Shown piece after piece: positions 35,954-44,509 of a stretch of 63,891 nucleotides of DNA. The stretch comes from Blastopirellula sp. (GTDB lineage: Bacteria > Planctomycetota > Planctomycetia > Pirellulales > Pirellulaceae). The stretch spans positions 1 through 63,891 of the forward strand of contig NVWB01000013.1 of the NCBI GenBank assembly GCA_002733575.1, read 5' to 3'. How positions within the stretch are numbered: position 1 is the stretch's first letter; every line of letters begins with the position of its first letter. A model generated the notes under the pieces. The model saw only the letters and a program-made list of their open reading frames with translations, had not been told where the DNA came from and made no database searches. Made by a program: the position numbers and the translations under genes.

Positions 35954-36131
35954 GTGCCACTGGCTATGCCAGTGTGAAATGCAATGGTTCTGTTTGTGTG
36001 AGGGAAATATCGAATGCAATGGCACTGAGTTTACTCAGTTTGTTTCAATTGAAAATCAATCTTTTCTCTAGTTCAAAGACAAGTCGATCTTTGCCCTGAC
36101 TGCAATTCAGCACTGGCGGAGCCAGTGGCAC
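35954..36131. repeat. MITE-like element with terminal inverted repeats
   Basis: The left end GTGCCACTGGCTATGCCAGT and the right end (reverse complement GTGCCACTGGCTCCGCCAGT) agree at 18 of 20 positions, and the match continues weakly inwards (TGCAAT). Each end is itself a hairpin. The 178-base interior has no open frame of note. It sits between two genes of one operon. Confidence 0.75.
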
Positions 36132-36157
36132 CCAAAAACTATTGTCTCGACTCGTTC

Positions 36158-37858
36158 TTACGAAGCATCGACCGCTTGTTTTTTCATGGCGAATCCTTGG
36201 TCGATCACTTGTTGCATTCGCACGACGTTATCTTTCCACGAGGCCGATTTGTGGAAGATACTGCTGGTGCCAGCCACTAGGTTATCAGCACCAGCGGCAA
36301 CCATGGCCGGAATGTTATCAAAGCTGACGTTGCCATCGACCTGGATCGGCAGATCGTATTCATGGGCTTCAAGCATGGCCTTGCAGTCGGCAATTTTGCG
36401 GATCGATGCAGGCGTCATCTTCTGCCCGGCGTAACCAGGATTGACGGTCATCAGCAACACGTAATCAATGCGTTCCAACACATATTCGATTGCTTCCAGT
36501 GGAGTTGCCGGGTTAATCGCCACGCCAGCTTGAATGCCAAGCTCACGAATACGGGCCAGTGTCCGATCTAAATGTGTACATGATTCTAAGTGAACCGAGA
36601 TGCGGTCGACTCCGTAATCTTTCATGACTTCGATGAAGAAATCGTTATCGGCAACCATTAAATGCACATCAAGCGGCAACTCGGTTTTGGCCCGTACTTG
36701 TTCTAGCGTGGCCAGACCCATTGACATGTTCGGTACAAAATGCCCGTCCATGATGTCCATATGCAGCATGTCAACGCCCAAGGCTTCGACTTGACGCAGT
36801 GCGGATTCAAAGTTCATCGCATCGACACACATCATCGACGGGGCGATTTCCACTTTCGTTGAGACGTCCGAACCAGTGGTTGATTCAGGCACGGCAACTG
36901 CGGCGGCGGCAATCGAAGATGAACTCGACCCTGCATCTTCACCCAGCCAGGCGGTTTTCAAATAGCGAAGTGACTCTCGTAGTGAATCTTCAAGATTGCA
37001 ATCGGTGTAGTCTCGGCCCAGTTTAGGGCCACCGATTTCTAAGTAACCGGTCATTTCGGAAACAGGCAACTTGTCGGTACTGGCTAACAGCAGCTCACGG
37101 AAGTGAGGTACGTCGACAATTCCTTTATTGCGTTCTTCCTCAGTAAAACCAAAGGTTGAATTAAATCGGTCATCGGTATTCTTTAAGTGAAGTTCGTACA
37201 GGTAAGGCACTGTCGATTCGTAGAGTTCAATGTGGTTGAACTCTACTTCGTCTTGTTGATTGATGTACCCATGGGCAATGTCGGTACAGTAACCAACTTG
37301 AACCGTTGAGTCAGGATTGGCCCGGTGATAATCGGTCAACTCACGACCCATGCTTTCGTTTTCAGCAGGCAAGGTCGGAGGCTCTGCCAGGCAAGACATC
37401 GGTTCAATGGTTAGCCAATCGAGTCCATTCTCTTTGGCAACGTGCATCAACTCTTTCATGTGCTTGATGTAGCAGGCAACACCATCAGGCTTGGTGCCCA
37501 TCAGGTCTCGCATGACTGCGCCGGGATTCGACCCAACCGAGTTCGCTCCCAAGATGCCGCCGATTTGGATATAGCGTTCGTAATTTGCCCGGGCCACTTG
37601 TTCATAGCCTGGCTCCGTGCGAAAGAAACCGCCAAGCTCTCGATGGGCGGTGAACATGCTGGTGATGTTGATCCCATGATCTTCTGCTTGCTTGCGAAGT
37701 TCGTGGAAAAACTCATCAGGCAGTTGATACATTTCAAAATGCGTGCCGATTTGAACGCGGTCGATGCCTTCTTCGGCCAACAGACGAAAGAGCCAAGGGT
37801 GTGAGTAACGGTATTCAATCGGGTCGGTTTTGACGCCCAAGTGGAGCGGAAACGTCAT
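36158..37858 (-). CDS. Fusion: sugar-phosphate isomerase/epimerase + ribulose/allulose-phosphate 3-epimerase
   Basis: Encodes 566 residues. Residues 1-312 are an AP-endonuclease-2-like TIM barrel of the xylose-isomerase/epimerase type (GVKTDPIEYRYSHPWLFRLL, WLTIEPMSCLAEPPTLPAE, QVGYCTDIAHGY, HLKNTDDRF, with metal-binding Glu, Asp and His candidates). A Ser/Ala-rich linker spans about 313-335. Residues 336-566 form a ribulose-phosphate-3-epimerase-type barrel: VEIAPSMMCVDAM, HMDIMDGHFVPNMS, DVHLMV, MTVNPGYAGQ, QVDGNVS. The MMCVDAM beginning recalls allulose-6-phosphate 3-epimerase (AlsE). Both catalytic halves look intact, which suggests sequential epimerisation/isomerisation of one sugar. It is the first gene of the polyol cluster, divergent from a DeoR regulator. 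Confidence 0.92.
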   Translation of the reverse strand: MTFPLHLGVKTDPIEYRYSHPWLFRLLAEEGIDRVQIGTHFEMYQLPDEFFHELRKQAEDHGINITSMFTAHRELGGFFRTEPGYEQVARANYERYIQIGGILGANSVGSNPGAVMRDLMGTKPDGVACYIKHMKELMHVAKENGLDWLTIEPMSCLAEPPTLPAENESMGRELTDYHRANPDSTVQVGYCTDIAHGYINQQDEVEFNHIELYESTVPYLYELHLKNTDDRFNSTFGFTEEERNKGIVDVPHFRELLLASTDKLPVSEMTGYLEIGGPKLGRDYTDCNLEDSLRESLRYLKTAWLGEDAGSSSSSIAAAAVAVPESTTGSDVSTKVEIAPSMMCVDAMNFESALRQVEALGVDMLHMDIMDGHFVPNMSMGLATLEQVRAKTELPLDVHLMVADNDFFIEVMKDYGVDRISVHLESCTHLDRTLARIRELGIQAGVAINPATPLEAIEYVLERIDYVLLMTVNPGYAGQKMTPASIRKIADCKAMLEAHEYDLPIQVDGNVSFDNIPAMVAAGADNLVAGTSSIFHKSASWKDNVVRMQQVIDQGFAMKKQAVDAS

Positions 37859-38113
37859 ATAGATGGTCCTTTTAGTGCCTTACTTTGAATAAAAACATCA
37901 CTTGTATCATATCAACCAATCAGTGACGCGCATATCCGATCATTGTCAATCACAGACATTTTTCGCAAATAATCCGAATTACAGCCATTATACGGACAAA
38001 GCACTTGATTGAACTGAGAAGAAAGGTAGACTGAAGTGCATTGACTGTGATTGAATATGATCACTATTGATCTATTGACCGTAACTTAATGTTCGTTGCA
38101 ATGGTGGCTACTG
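37859..38113. promoter_or_regulatory. Divergent promoter region with inverted repeat
   Basis: TCAATCACAG at 37946-37955 recurs as its exact reverse complement CTGTGATTGA at 38045-38054, and a related TTGATTGAACTG lies near 38007. DeoR-type regulators bind repeated sites in such divergent regions, so these are candidate operators for the regulator encoded at 38114. Confidence 0.5.
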
Positions 38114-38887
38114 ATGAAAACCAATCGACAAGACGAAATTCTTCGCTGTGTGGCAGAAGTTGGCACGCTGAGCGTTGAAGAAGCTGCTGCCAGACTTGAG
38201 GCCAGTGCGGCCACGATTCGTCGTGATTTCAATCAACTGGCCGAAGCCAATTTGGTCGAGCGAGTACGGGGCGGAATCCGAATTGTTGGCGATCAGCAGA
38301 TGGTGCCCTTTGCTGTGAGAGAGGTACGCCAGCCTGCGGAAAAAATGGCCATCGCCCAAGAAGCGGCCACGCTGCTGGCGCCTGGGAATGTCGTCTTCAT
38401 TGATGGCGGAACCACCACGCTGCAATTAGCGTCGTGCTTGCCGCCAATGCCGCTGCGGATTATCACCAATTCATTACGGTTAGCGGCCGCTATCGAAAAC
38501 CGAGCCATGAATCGTGGGCTGTGGGAAGTTTTTCTGACAGGCGGGTTCTTGTACTCAGGCTCCGGCTTATTGGTTGGCCCTAGTGCGCAAACCGGGCTGT
38601 CACAATACCATGCCGACTGGGCCATGCTCTCGGCATCAAGCGTCAGCACCCAAGGCGTATTCAACGACAACGAGCATGTGGTCGAAAGCGAACGCCTGAT
38701 GATTGCCAATGCCGACAAGGTGGCAGTCCTGGCAGACAATACAAAAATTGGCCGCTACGCCATGTGTCATATCGCAAGTATCGACAAGGTAGACGTGTTA
38801 ATCACCGATGACCACGAAAAGAACACCGTTCTATTAGATGAATTTGAATCCGCCGGAGTCGATGTACTTCGAGTCGAGATGAAATAG
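38114..38887 (+). CDS. DeoR/GlpR-family transcriptional regulator
   Basis: Encodes 257 residues from the ATG at 38114 (an upstream TTG would add 6 residues of unlikely leader). Residues 1-55 are a winged HTH with the DeoR signature (RQDEILRCVAEVGTLSVEEA, ASAATIRRDFNQLAEANLVE). The remainder is the DeoRC sensor domain with GNVVFIDGGTTTLQLASCLP, ITNSLRLAAAIE, TGGFLYSGSGLLVGPSA and ADKVAVLADNTKIGR. Regulators of this family usually repress and bind phosphorylated sugars. It is divergent from the polyol/epimerase genes and most likely controls them. Confidence 0.95.
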   Translation: MKTNRQDEILRCVAEVGTLSVEEAAARLEASAATIRRDFNQLAEANLVERVRGGIRIVGDQQMVPFAVREVRQPAEKMAIAQEAATLLAPGNVVFIDGGTTTLQLASCLPPMPLRIITNSLRLAAAIENRAMNRGLWEVFLTGGFLYSGSGLLVGPSAQTGLSQYHADWAMLSASSVSTQGVFNDNEHVVESERLMIANADKVAVLADNTKIGRYAMCHIASIDKVDVLITDDHEKNTVLLDEFESAGVDVLRVEMK

Positions 38888-38950
38888 TCTCGTACCCTAC
38901 ACGGCTGTCGGAGAGGCGCAACGGCAAGAGATTCACACCGCCGTGTGCGA

Positions 38951-38999
38951 ACCTCTTGTTGACTTCGTCAACCCTGGTTGCGAGCAACCAGGGCTACCC
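38951..38999. repeat. 49-bp double-hairpin repeat, copy 1
   Basis: Two hairpins in tandem: TTGAC-TTC-GTCAA (38959-38971) and CCCTGGTTG-CGAG-CAACCAGGG (38972-38993), ending in CTACCC. The same 49-base layout is found at 49151-49199 with compensatory changes. Confidence 0.75.
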
Positions 39000-39016
39000 G
39001 GTTAACGCTTTTTTCT

Positions 39017-41188
39017 TCAGTGCGTGGCCGCAAGTTCAGCAGCAGGCATTCGGCTTTCGGCCAGAGCGGTGTCTAGATGCAGTTGCATGGTGACGCTCCA
39101 GCGGCCATCTTGGTCGCCTTGTATCCACCAATGCGGTTGCAGGGCCACGCTTTGATGCACGAGTTCAAATCCGCCTTCGGATTGGCTGACGGTTTCAATC
39201 GGGTTGGCCCACACGCTCGTAGGGCGATCTGCGGTCCAACGAACATCAATGCCGAGCCACTCGTCTTTCATGGCCAAATCTTGGACTTCATGCAGGTCTA
39301 GTTGAGTTCCTAGTTGCCCCAGTTTTTGGCCATCATTCTGATGGAAGTATCGATCATCGGCCCCGCTAGGCAAACCGGCGAAATTCATCTCAACCCCGAA
39401 GTGAAGCTGTTTATCTTGCGGCACGCCTTCGAGCAAGTAGGCGATTTCCAAGGTTGAACTTCCGGCGGTCATCGTCACGCCTTTGGTGATCTTGATCGGA
39501 ATGCCCCAGGCGTTGCCGCTACGGGTCATCTGCACTTGGATACGATCAGGGTTCTTCAGCACTTTGGCATCGTAAGCTCCGCCGACAAAATCACCACGTT
39601 CCACGGCTTCGCCTTGGGCCAAGGTGTGGAGCGAAAGATCGTTATCGTAAAAGTGATCGATCAAACTCTTGCGGGCGTAGCTATCGTATTGTAGTCGCTC
39701 GTCGAGTCCTTCTTGTTTAAAGACCACGCGATCATGAATACTGGCGACGTCGCCTTGATTGGAAGAAGGGCCAGCCAACACTTTGCGGTGATAGGCTTCC
39801 GGTCTTCGTGTTAGCGTGGCTAACAAGTTGTGGCAGATCGAACGCACATCGAGTTCGTACATTTGACCGCCCACCGCGGGCGCAAAGAGTGCGATGAGTT
39901 TATCGTCGACCAGTTTGATCTCTTGCCGGGCATCAAAGTTGAAGTCGGCCACGGTCGCTTCAATGAACGAAGCGGGTTTGTGTTCGGCTTGATCCAAGAT
40001 GTTATCGGCGGCAATCAAGTGATTGTAAATTGCGTTACGAAGATGGGGCAGATAAACACCGCCGAAGGCTCCGTGCCAATAACTGCAATTGCACTGGCCG
40101 CGGTAAAGTTCTCTACGGGCCGCTTCAATTAAACCGGCATCGCAGGTGCCCAATTGCTCGGCAGCGAGTAAGCGAGTGCTGACGCTCATCATGCGGCTGT
40201 ACATTTCGTCGGTTTCAGGATAGCGAGCCTTGAAGTTTCGCCAGTATCCACCCCGTACAAATCGTTTAATGCGAGGCCAGTGTGCATCGTTTTTTAGTTC
40301 GTGATTTAAATCTTCATATTCGTTTTGCTGCTCAACCGGCATGACCCATTCGGTCATTTCGCGGTAGCTGCCTTCAGGAATGTAGATTTTGCCTTGCGGG
40401 GTCGTGTTGTCGATCGCCTCGGCCAAGGTGGTGGTGTGCAGCCAATCTTGATTCGCTTGCAGGGCGTCAAAGAACTGAGCAAGCCAACCATCGTCGTAGA
40501 CGTGGGCTTTGGTATCAGGCCAAGTGCCGAACTTTTCGCCATCGTCGCCAAATACGACGACCGAGTTCGGGTGCTTATCGGCAATGTCACGTAAGTAGTC
40601 AATCGTTTCGTGCGGAGCACCAAAAGGGATCAGATAGCGTAGTTTTTCACTGCCTGGAAAGACTGACAGAATCTTGCCATCTTCTTCGGTCACATAATGT
40701 CCGTAGAGCGAATCTTGTGGCAGGCCAGCATTTTTGAAGTGAAAATCATCAAGCAAGGTGTAACGAATTCCAGCATCGGCGATGTCGGCGGTCAGTTGTT
40801 GTTCCCAAACACGCTCAGGCACCCACATCCCTTGGATTTCGGCGCCGAGGCGATTTTGAAGCCACTCAGTATAAGTGCGGATTTGGCCGATGCGATCTCG
40901 GGAAGGGATCATCGGTAAGATGGCTTCGTGAAATACGCCGCCAATGATTTCGATTCGACCGGCGGCAACATGGGCCGATAAGCGGTCGAGATATTCAGGG
41001 TGATGCTGGTCAAGCCATTCCATTAATGGACCCGAGGTGTGCAGCCCAATTTTTATCTCAGGGTAATTATCGTAGACATCGAGAAAAGGGAGGTAGCTGT
41101 CTTGGTAGGCTTGTTCAAAAACACCGTCAAAGTTGCCGATTGGTTGGTGGTTGTGCAATACAAGGCACAAGCGAATCGAGTTGCTCAT
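39017..41188 (-). CDS. GH57 glycoside hydrolase (alpha-amylase/4-alpha-glucanotransferase)
   Basis: Encodes 723 residues. GH57 conserved regions are visible: HNHQPIGNF near residue 13 (CR1), GGVFHEAILPMIP (CR2), GMWVPERVWEQ with the probable nucleophile Glu125 (CR3) and VVFGDDGEKFG with the probable acid Asp215 (CR4), positions close to those of the Thermococcus litoralis 4-alpha-glucanotransferase (Glu123, Asp214). The C-terminal half carries the DUF1925/DUF1926-like beta domains. It should remodel alpha-1,4-glucan chains of glycogen in the cytoplasm. It lies with galT and glgA on the same strand. Confidence 0.93.
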   Translation of the reverse strand: MSNSIRLCLVLHNHQPIGNFDGVFEQAYQDSYLPFLDVYDNYPEIKIGLHTSGPLMEWLDQHHPEYLDRLSAHVAAGRIEIIGGVFHEAILPMIPSRDRIGQIRTYTEWLQNRLGAEIQGMWVPERVWEQQLTADIADAGIRYTLLDDFHFKNAGLPQDSLYGHYVTEEDGKILSVFPGSEKLRYLIPFGAPHETIDYLRDIADKHPNSVVVFGDDGEKFGTWPDTKAHVYDDGWLAQFFDALQANQDWLHTTTLAEAIDNTTPQGKIYIPEGSYREMTEWVMPVEQQNEYEDLNHELKNDAHWPRIKRFVRGGYWRNFKARYPETDEMYSRMMSVSTRLLAAEQLGTCDAGLIEAARRELYRGQCNCSYWHGAFGGVYLPHLRNAIYNHLIAADNILDQAEHKPASFIEATVADFNFDARQEIKLVDDKLIALFAPAVGGQMYELDVRSICHNLLATLTRRPEAYHRKVLAGPSSNQGDVASIHDRVVFKQEGLDERLQYDSYARKSLIDHFYDNDLSLHTLAQGEAVERGDFVGGAYDAKVLKNPDRIQVQMTRSGNAWGIPIKITKGVTMTAGSSTLEIAYLLEGVPQDKQLHFGVEMNFAGLPSGADDRYFHQNDGQKLGQLGTQLDLHEVQDLAMKDEWLGIDVRWTADRPTSVWANPIETVSQSEGGFELVHQSVALQPHWWIQGDQDGRWSVTMQLHLDTALAESRMPAAELAATH

Positions 41189-41361
41189 AAAGGCTTACTT
41201 GCTTTGGATGAAGTTCAGTGGGGGGAAGGATTAGCGGGCGATAGTTTTCGGCGATGTATAAACAATCGGCATAATCGCAATCCTTCAGCTAGTTTTTCTA
41301 GTCGGTACGAACCTAAATTTGTCGGCGTCTCTTCAGGTTTCGCTAAGTATAGTGGTTGAGA

Positions 41362-42366
41362 TCAGTTTGCAGTTCGTAACAGTTGTGCAGCGTGTTCAGG
41401 TGCCATGGGATTCACAAAAACACCTGTACCCCACTCATAGCCAGCAGGTGTGGTTATGCGCGGCAGTATCTCTAACTGCCAGTGATAATGTTCTTCTGCA
41501 ACTGTGTCAAATGGTGACGTATGAATCAGATAGTTGTATGAGGAAACTTTCAACAGTTTTTCTATTCGTAACAGCATTTGCTGTGTAAGCCGGGCAAGCT
41601 TTGCCAACAAGGCAGAGTTTGCGTCCCCAAAGCTCGCTTGTTGGACTTTGGGTAAGATAAGAGTTTGAAGTGGAAAGCGTGAGGCAAAGGGGCACAACAC
41701 CACAAAATCGTCGTCGGCCTGAACCACTCGGGTTTCGAGAGCCAACTCACGTTTGATCAGATCGGCCCAATAGCTGATGCCGTTTTGTTGGAAATACGAG
41801 GCACTCGCTTCCATTACCGCAGCAACCTGAGCAGGAACCCGGTCCGAGGCCATGATTTGGCTGTGCGAGTGTTCTAGAGATGCACCAGCTGCTGGGCCCA
41901 CGTTTTTGAAGATCTGGCAGTGCTTATATCGTCCATCCTGCTGAATCTCACGTAGTCGATCTCGACAGGCTAACAGGGTCAGATGGGCGTTTTCTTCAGG
42001 CAATTGCGTGAAACTGCTGAGATGCTGGGGCGACTCAATCACCACATCTTGCACGCCATTGGCAGGCATGGTGGTGAAGAAGTCTGAATCCTCTTCGGTA
42101 TAAGATTGATAATCGAGCTTCAGCGATGGATAGCGATTCGGCACAACGCGAACTTGCCAGCCAGGTTGATCAGGTAACGAGGACGGTTCACGAGAAACCC
42201 AGGACTCGTGCGGTGTGGTCTGCTCATTCCCTTCACAGAAAGGGCATTGCATGGCCGAAGGTTTAGGCACTTCTTGCTGCCATTGATCAGGCCGCGCCGA
42301 ACGCCCTTCAGCGATGACTACCTCGAATTTAAGCAGCGGATCACGTCGAATTTCACTCACACGCAT
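41362..42366 (-). CDS. galT: Galactose-1-phosphate uridylyltransferase
   Basis: Encodes 334 residues of the HIT-superfamily GalT type. N-terminal CPFCEGNE is the zinc-binding pair. The active site region reads ASLEHSHSQIMAS, with His-x-His-x-Gln containing the nucleophilic His, and the C-terminal FDTVAEEHYHWQLEILPR fits the GalT zinc/His region. It exchanges UDP between glucose-1-phosphate and galactose-1-phosphate; related enzymes act with ADP-glucose, and in this glycogen context an ADP-sugar role is also possible. It is 64 bases from glgA. Confidence 0.9.
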   Translation of the reverse strand: MRVSEIRRDPLLKFEVVIAEGRSARPDQWQQEVPKPSAMQCPFCEGNEQTTPHESWVSREPSSLPDQPGWQVRVVPNRYPSLKLDYQSYTEEDSDFFTTMPANGVQDVVIESPQHLSSFTQLPEENAHLTLLACRDRLREIQQDGRYKHCQIFKNVGPAAGASLEHSHSQIMASDRVPAQVAAVMEASASYFQQNGISYWADLIKRELALETRVVQADDDFVVLCPFASRFPLQTLILPKVQQASFGDANSALLAKLARLTQQMLLRIEKLLKVSSYNYLIHTSPFDTVAEEHYHWQLEILPRITTPAGYEWGTGVFVNPMAPEHAAQLLRTAN

Positions 42367-42429
42367 GCCTCATTCGAGGGCATCGTCAAAAATCTCGGTG
42401 TAAGAAAGGGCCAGTCACCGAGTGGTTCT

Positions 42430-43953
42430 CTACGAGGACTGCAAAGCGAGCCTTTTTCGCTCGATAGATAGTTTGTACAGATTTTCATAATCGGACGCAC
42501 TACGTTTCCAAGACCAATCTTGTTGCATGGCGGTATCGACCAGCGAATTCCATTGAGCACGATCTGAAACATACATGTCTCTTGCACGTTCGAGTGCCTC
42601 TGCCAGTGCGAAGCTACTATATTCTTTAAACGAAAAACCATTGGCAGTGCCGGCGGCTATCGCGTCAGGCGTCGCATCGGTAATCGTATCGGCCAAACCG
42701 CCGGTATTACGGACCACGGGTAGGGTTCCATATTTTAAGCTGTAGAGTTGATTTAAACCACAGGGTTCATAAAGACTGGGCATCAGGAACATGTCAGAAC
42801 CTGCTTCGACACGTCGGGCTTTGCCTTCACAGAACTCTACTTTGACGCCTACTTTGTGTGGGAATTCGGCCGCGAGTTCTCGTAGCATCGACTCGTGATT
42901 CGGCTCGCCAGTTCCAAGAATGATCCACTGGGTGTCGTTGTTTCGCACCCAATCGCGGATGACATCGGCAACCAAGTCAAACCCTTTTTGATCAGCCATC
43001 CGGCCTACCATGCCGACGACGGGAATTTGAGGATCACATGGAAGACCAAATTCTTCTTGCAATGCCTTTTTGCAAGCCGGTTTGCCTTGTTGCCAATTGT
43101 TTGGCGTGTATTGGGAAGCAATATGTTTGTCGATTGCCGGGTTCCACTTCTCATAGTCGACACCATTCACGATACCCGAGAGGACATCCGCTTTTTCACT
43201 GAGCGTTCCTTCCAAACCACAGCCCATCGGTTGAGATTGAATTTCTTCCGCATAGCGAGGACTAACGGTGTTGATCGAATCAGCGAAGACGATCCCTGTC
43301 TTCAATAAGTTCAGATGGCCATAGAATTCCATCTGGTGCATGTTGAAGTATTTCCAGTCTAGCCCGGTCAGCAGCATGTCCCAGTGCCAGAAGTTTCCTT
43401 GATAGGCCATATTATGAATGGTCATCAAACTGGCGATTTTTTCGTATTCAGGATTTGCAATGTATTCGATATTGAGCAGCGCCGGGATTAATCCGGTTTG
43501 CCAGTCGTTACAGTGGATCAAATCAACTGGCATATTCAATAAGCGAATGGCTTCAAGCACGGCCCTTGAGAAAAAGGCAAAACGCTCGCAGTTGTCTCGG
43601 TAGTCTTCTCCGTTTTCACGATAGAGCTCCGGTCGATCAAAATACTCGTCATTCTTGACCAAGTAGATCGGGACATCAGAATTGGGAAGCGTACTTTTTA
43701 GCAGTTGGCCTGAAACCACTTTGTTGCCGATTGGCAAATCAAAATGAATCGGGAGCTCCTCAAGCGGCATCCCAGATTCCATCACATGGCGGTAAGCGGG
43801 CAGAATGACCGAGACATCAACACCAATGCGGCTTAGTTCGATCGGCAGTGAACCACATACATCGGCCAGTCCGCCTGTCTTGGCGAATGGACATGCCTCG
43901 CTACTTGCAACTAATACGTTCAAGGTTGTCTCGCTTCGGGGGGGAGAAGCCAT
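42430..43953 (-). CDS. glgA: Glycogen/starch synthase
   Basis: Encodes 507 residues from the ATG giving MASPPRSETTLNVLVASSEA; an in-frame start 33 bases further upstream is possible, and no strong ribosome-binding site decides between them. A GT5 enzyme: FAKTGGLADVCGSLP (ADP-glucose-binding KTGGL), HCNDWQTGLIPALL, TIHNMAYQGNF, VGRMADQKGFDL, and the C-terminal MPSLYEPCGLNQLYSLKYGT with the catalytic Glu and GGLADT. It extends alpha-1,4-glucan from ADP-glucose. First gene of the GlgA-GalT-GH57 run. Confidence 0.95.
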   Translation of the reverse strand: MASPPRSETTLNVLVASSEACPFAKTGGLADVCGSLPIELSRIGVDVSVILPAYRHVMESGMPLEELPIHFDLPIGNKVVSGQLLKSTLPNSDVPIYLVKNDEYFDRPELYRENGEDYRDNCERFAFFSRAVLEAIRLLNMPVDLIHCNDWQTGLIPALLNIEYIANPEYEKIASLMTIHNMAYQGNFWHWDMLLTGLDWKYFNMHQMEFYGHLNLLKTGIVFADSINTVSPRYAEEIQSQPMGCGLEGTLSEKADVLSGIVNGVDYEKWNPAIDKHIASQYTPNNWQQGKPACKKALQEEFGLPCDPQIPVVGMVGRMADQKGFDLVADVIRDWVRNNDTQWIILGTGEPNHESMLRELAAEFPHKVGVKVEFCEGKARRVEAGSDMFLMPSLYEPCGLNQLYSLKYGTLPVVRNTGGLADTITDATPDAIAAGTANGFSFKEYSSFALAEALERARDMYVSDRAQWNSLVDTAMQQDWSWKRSASDYENLYKLSIERKRLALQSS

Positions 43954-44509
43954 CGCTGATAAAATGACTAAGGTGTCGAAAATCATACCATATTGATGGC
44001 GAAATCAATATGTCATTAGATAAACAGGGAGGTTATTGAGGTTTGCGGCGATTGGCATCTTTTGGAAGGATGAGCTGATATTAATGCTTCAGTTCATTCT
44101 TCAATTGGGCTCAGGCGGTGAGGCTCTTATTAGTGCAGTCAACAATTCCGTAAGTGCATTGGTATTATGGAGTTACAGTGCGGTCAGTTGCAGCAGGTGG
44201 AAAATCGGCAGGTCTTAGCTAATCATTGCATAGCGTGGTATCTGATAAGTTTACCTCATGGATCGAAGTCAGGTCGAGCATCAATTCTGAAAAATAGGAA
44301 TTTCATCCTTTTCCGCTGATATGACCAACTGCTCTCAACGCACTTGGGGGGAATTTCCTTCCCTTTAAGTCAGATTTATTGTTGAGGCCTCTCACCTAGT
44401 AGAGCGAGGTGCCTCGAAAGCTACACGCATCAAAAAAAATTGGGATCAAAGAGAAAAATATCGGAATATCCTCTCAAAGTTTGCGTTTTAAATATGTTTC
44501 AGAGAGGAT
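43954..44509. other. Intergenic region, no supported gene
   Basis: About 555 bases between glgA and the ABC-F gene, both on the minus strand. It is AT-rich with a poly-A stretch near 44435 and an imperfect hairpin (GAGGC...GCCTC, 44376-44416). A 60-codon frame on the plus strand has no ribosome-binding site and no family likeness. The glgA promoter should lie at its left end. Confidence 0.45.

Noticed and set aside
44036..44218. 60-codon plus-strand frame upstream of glgA
   Set aside because: No ribosome-binding site, no family likeness, and it lies within the divergent AT-rich spacer.
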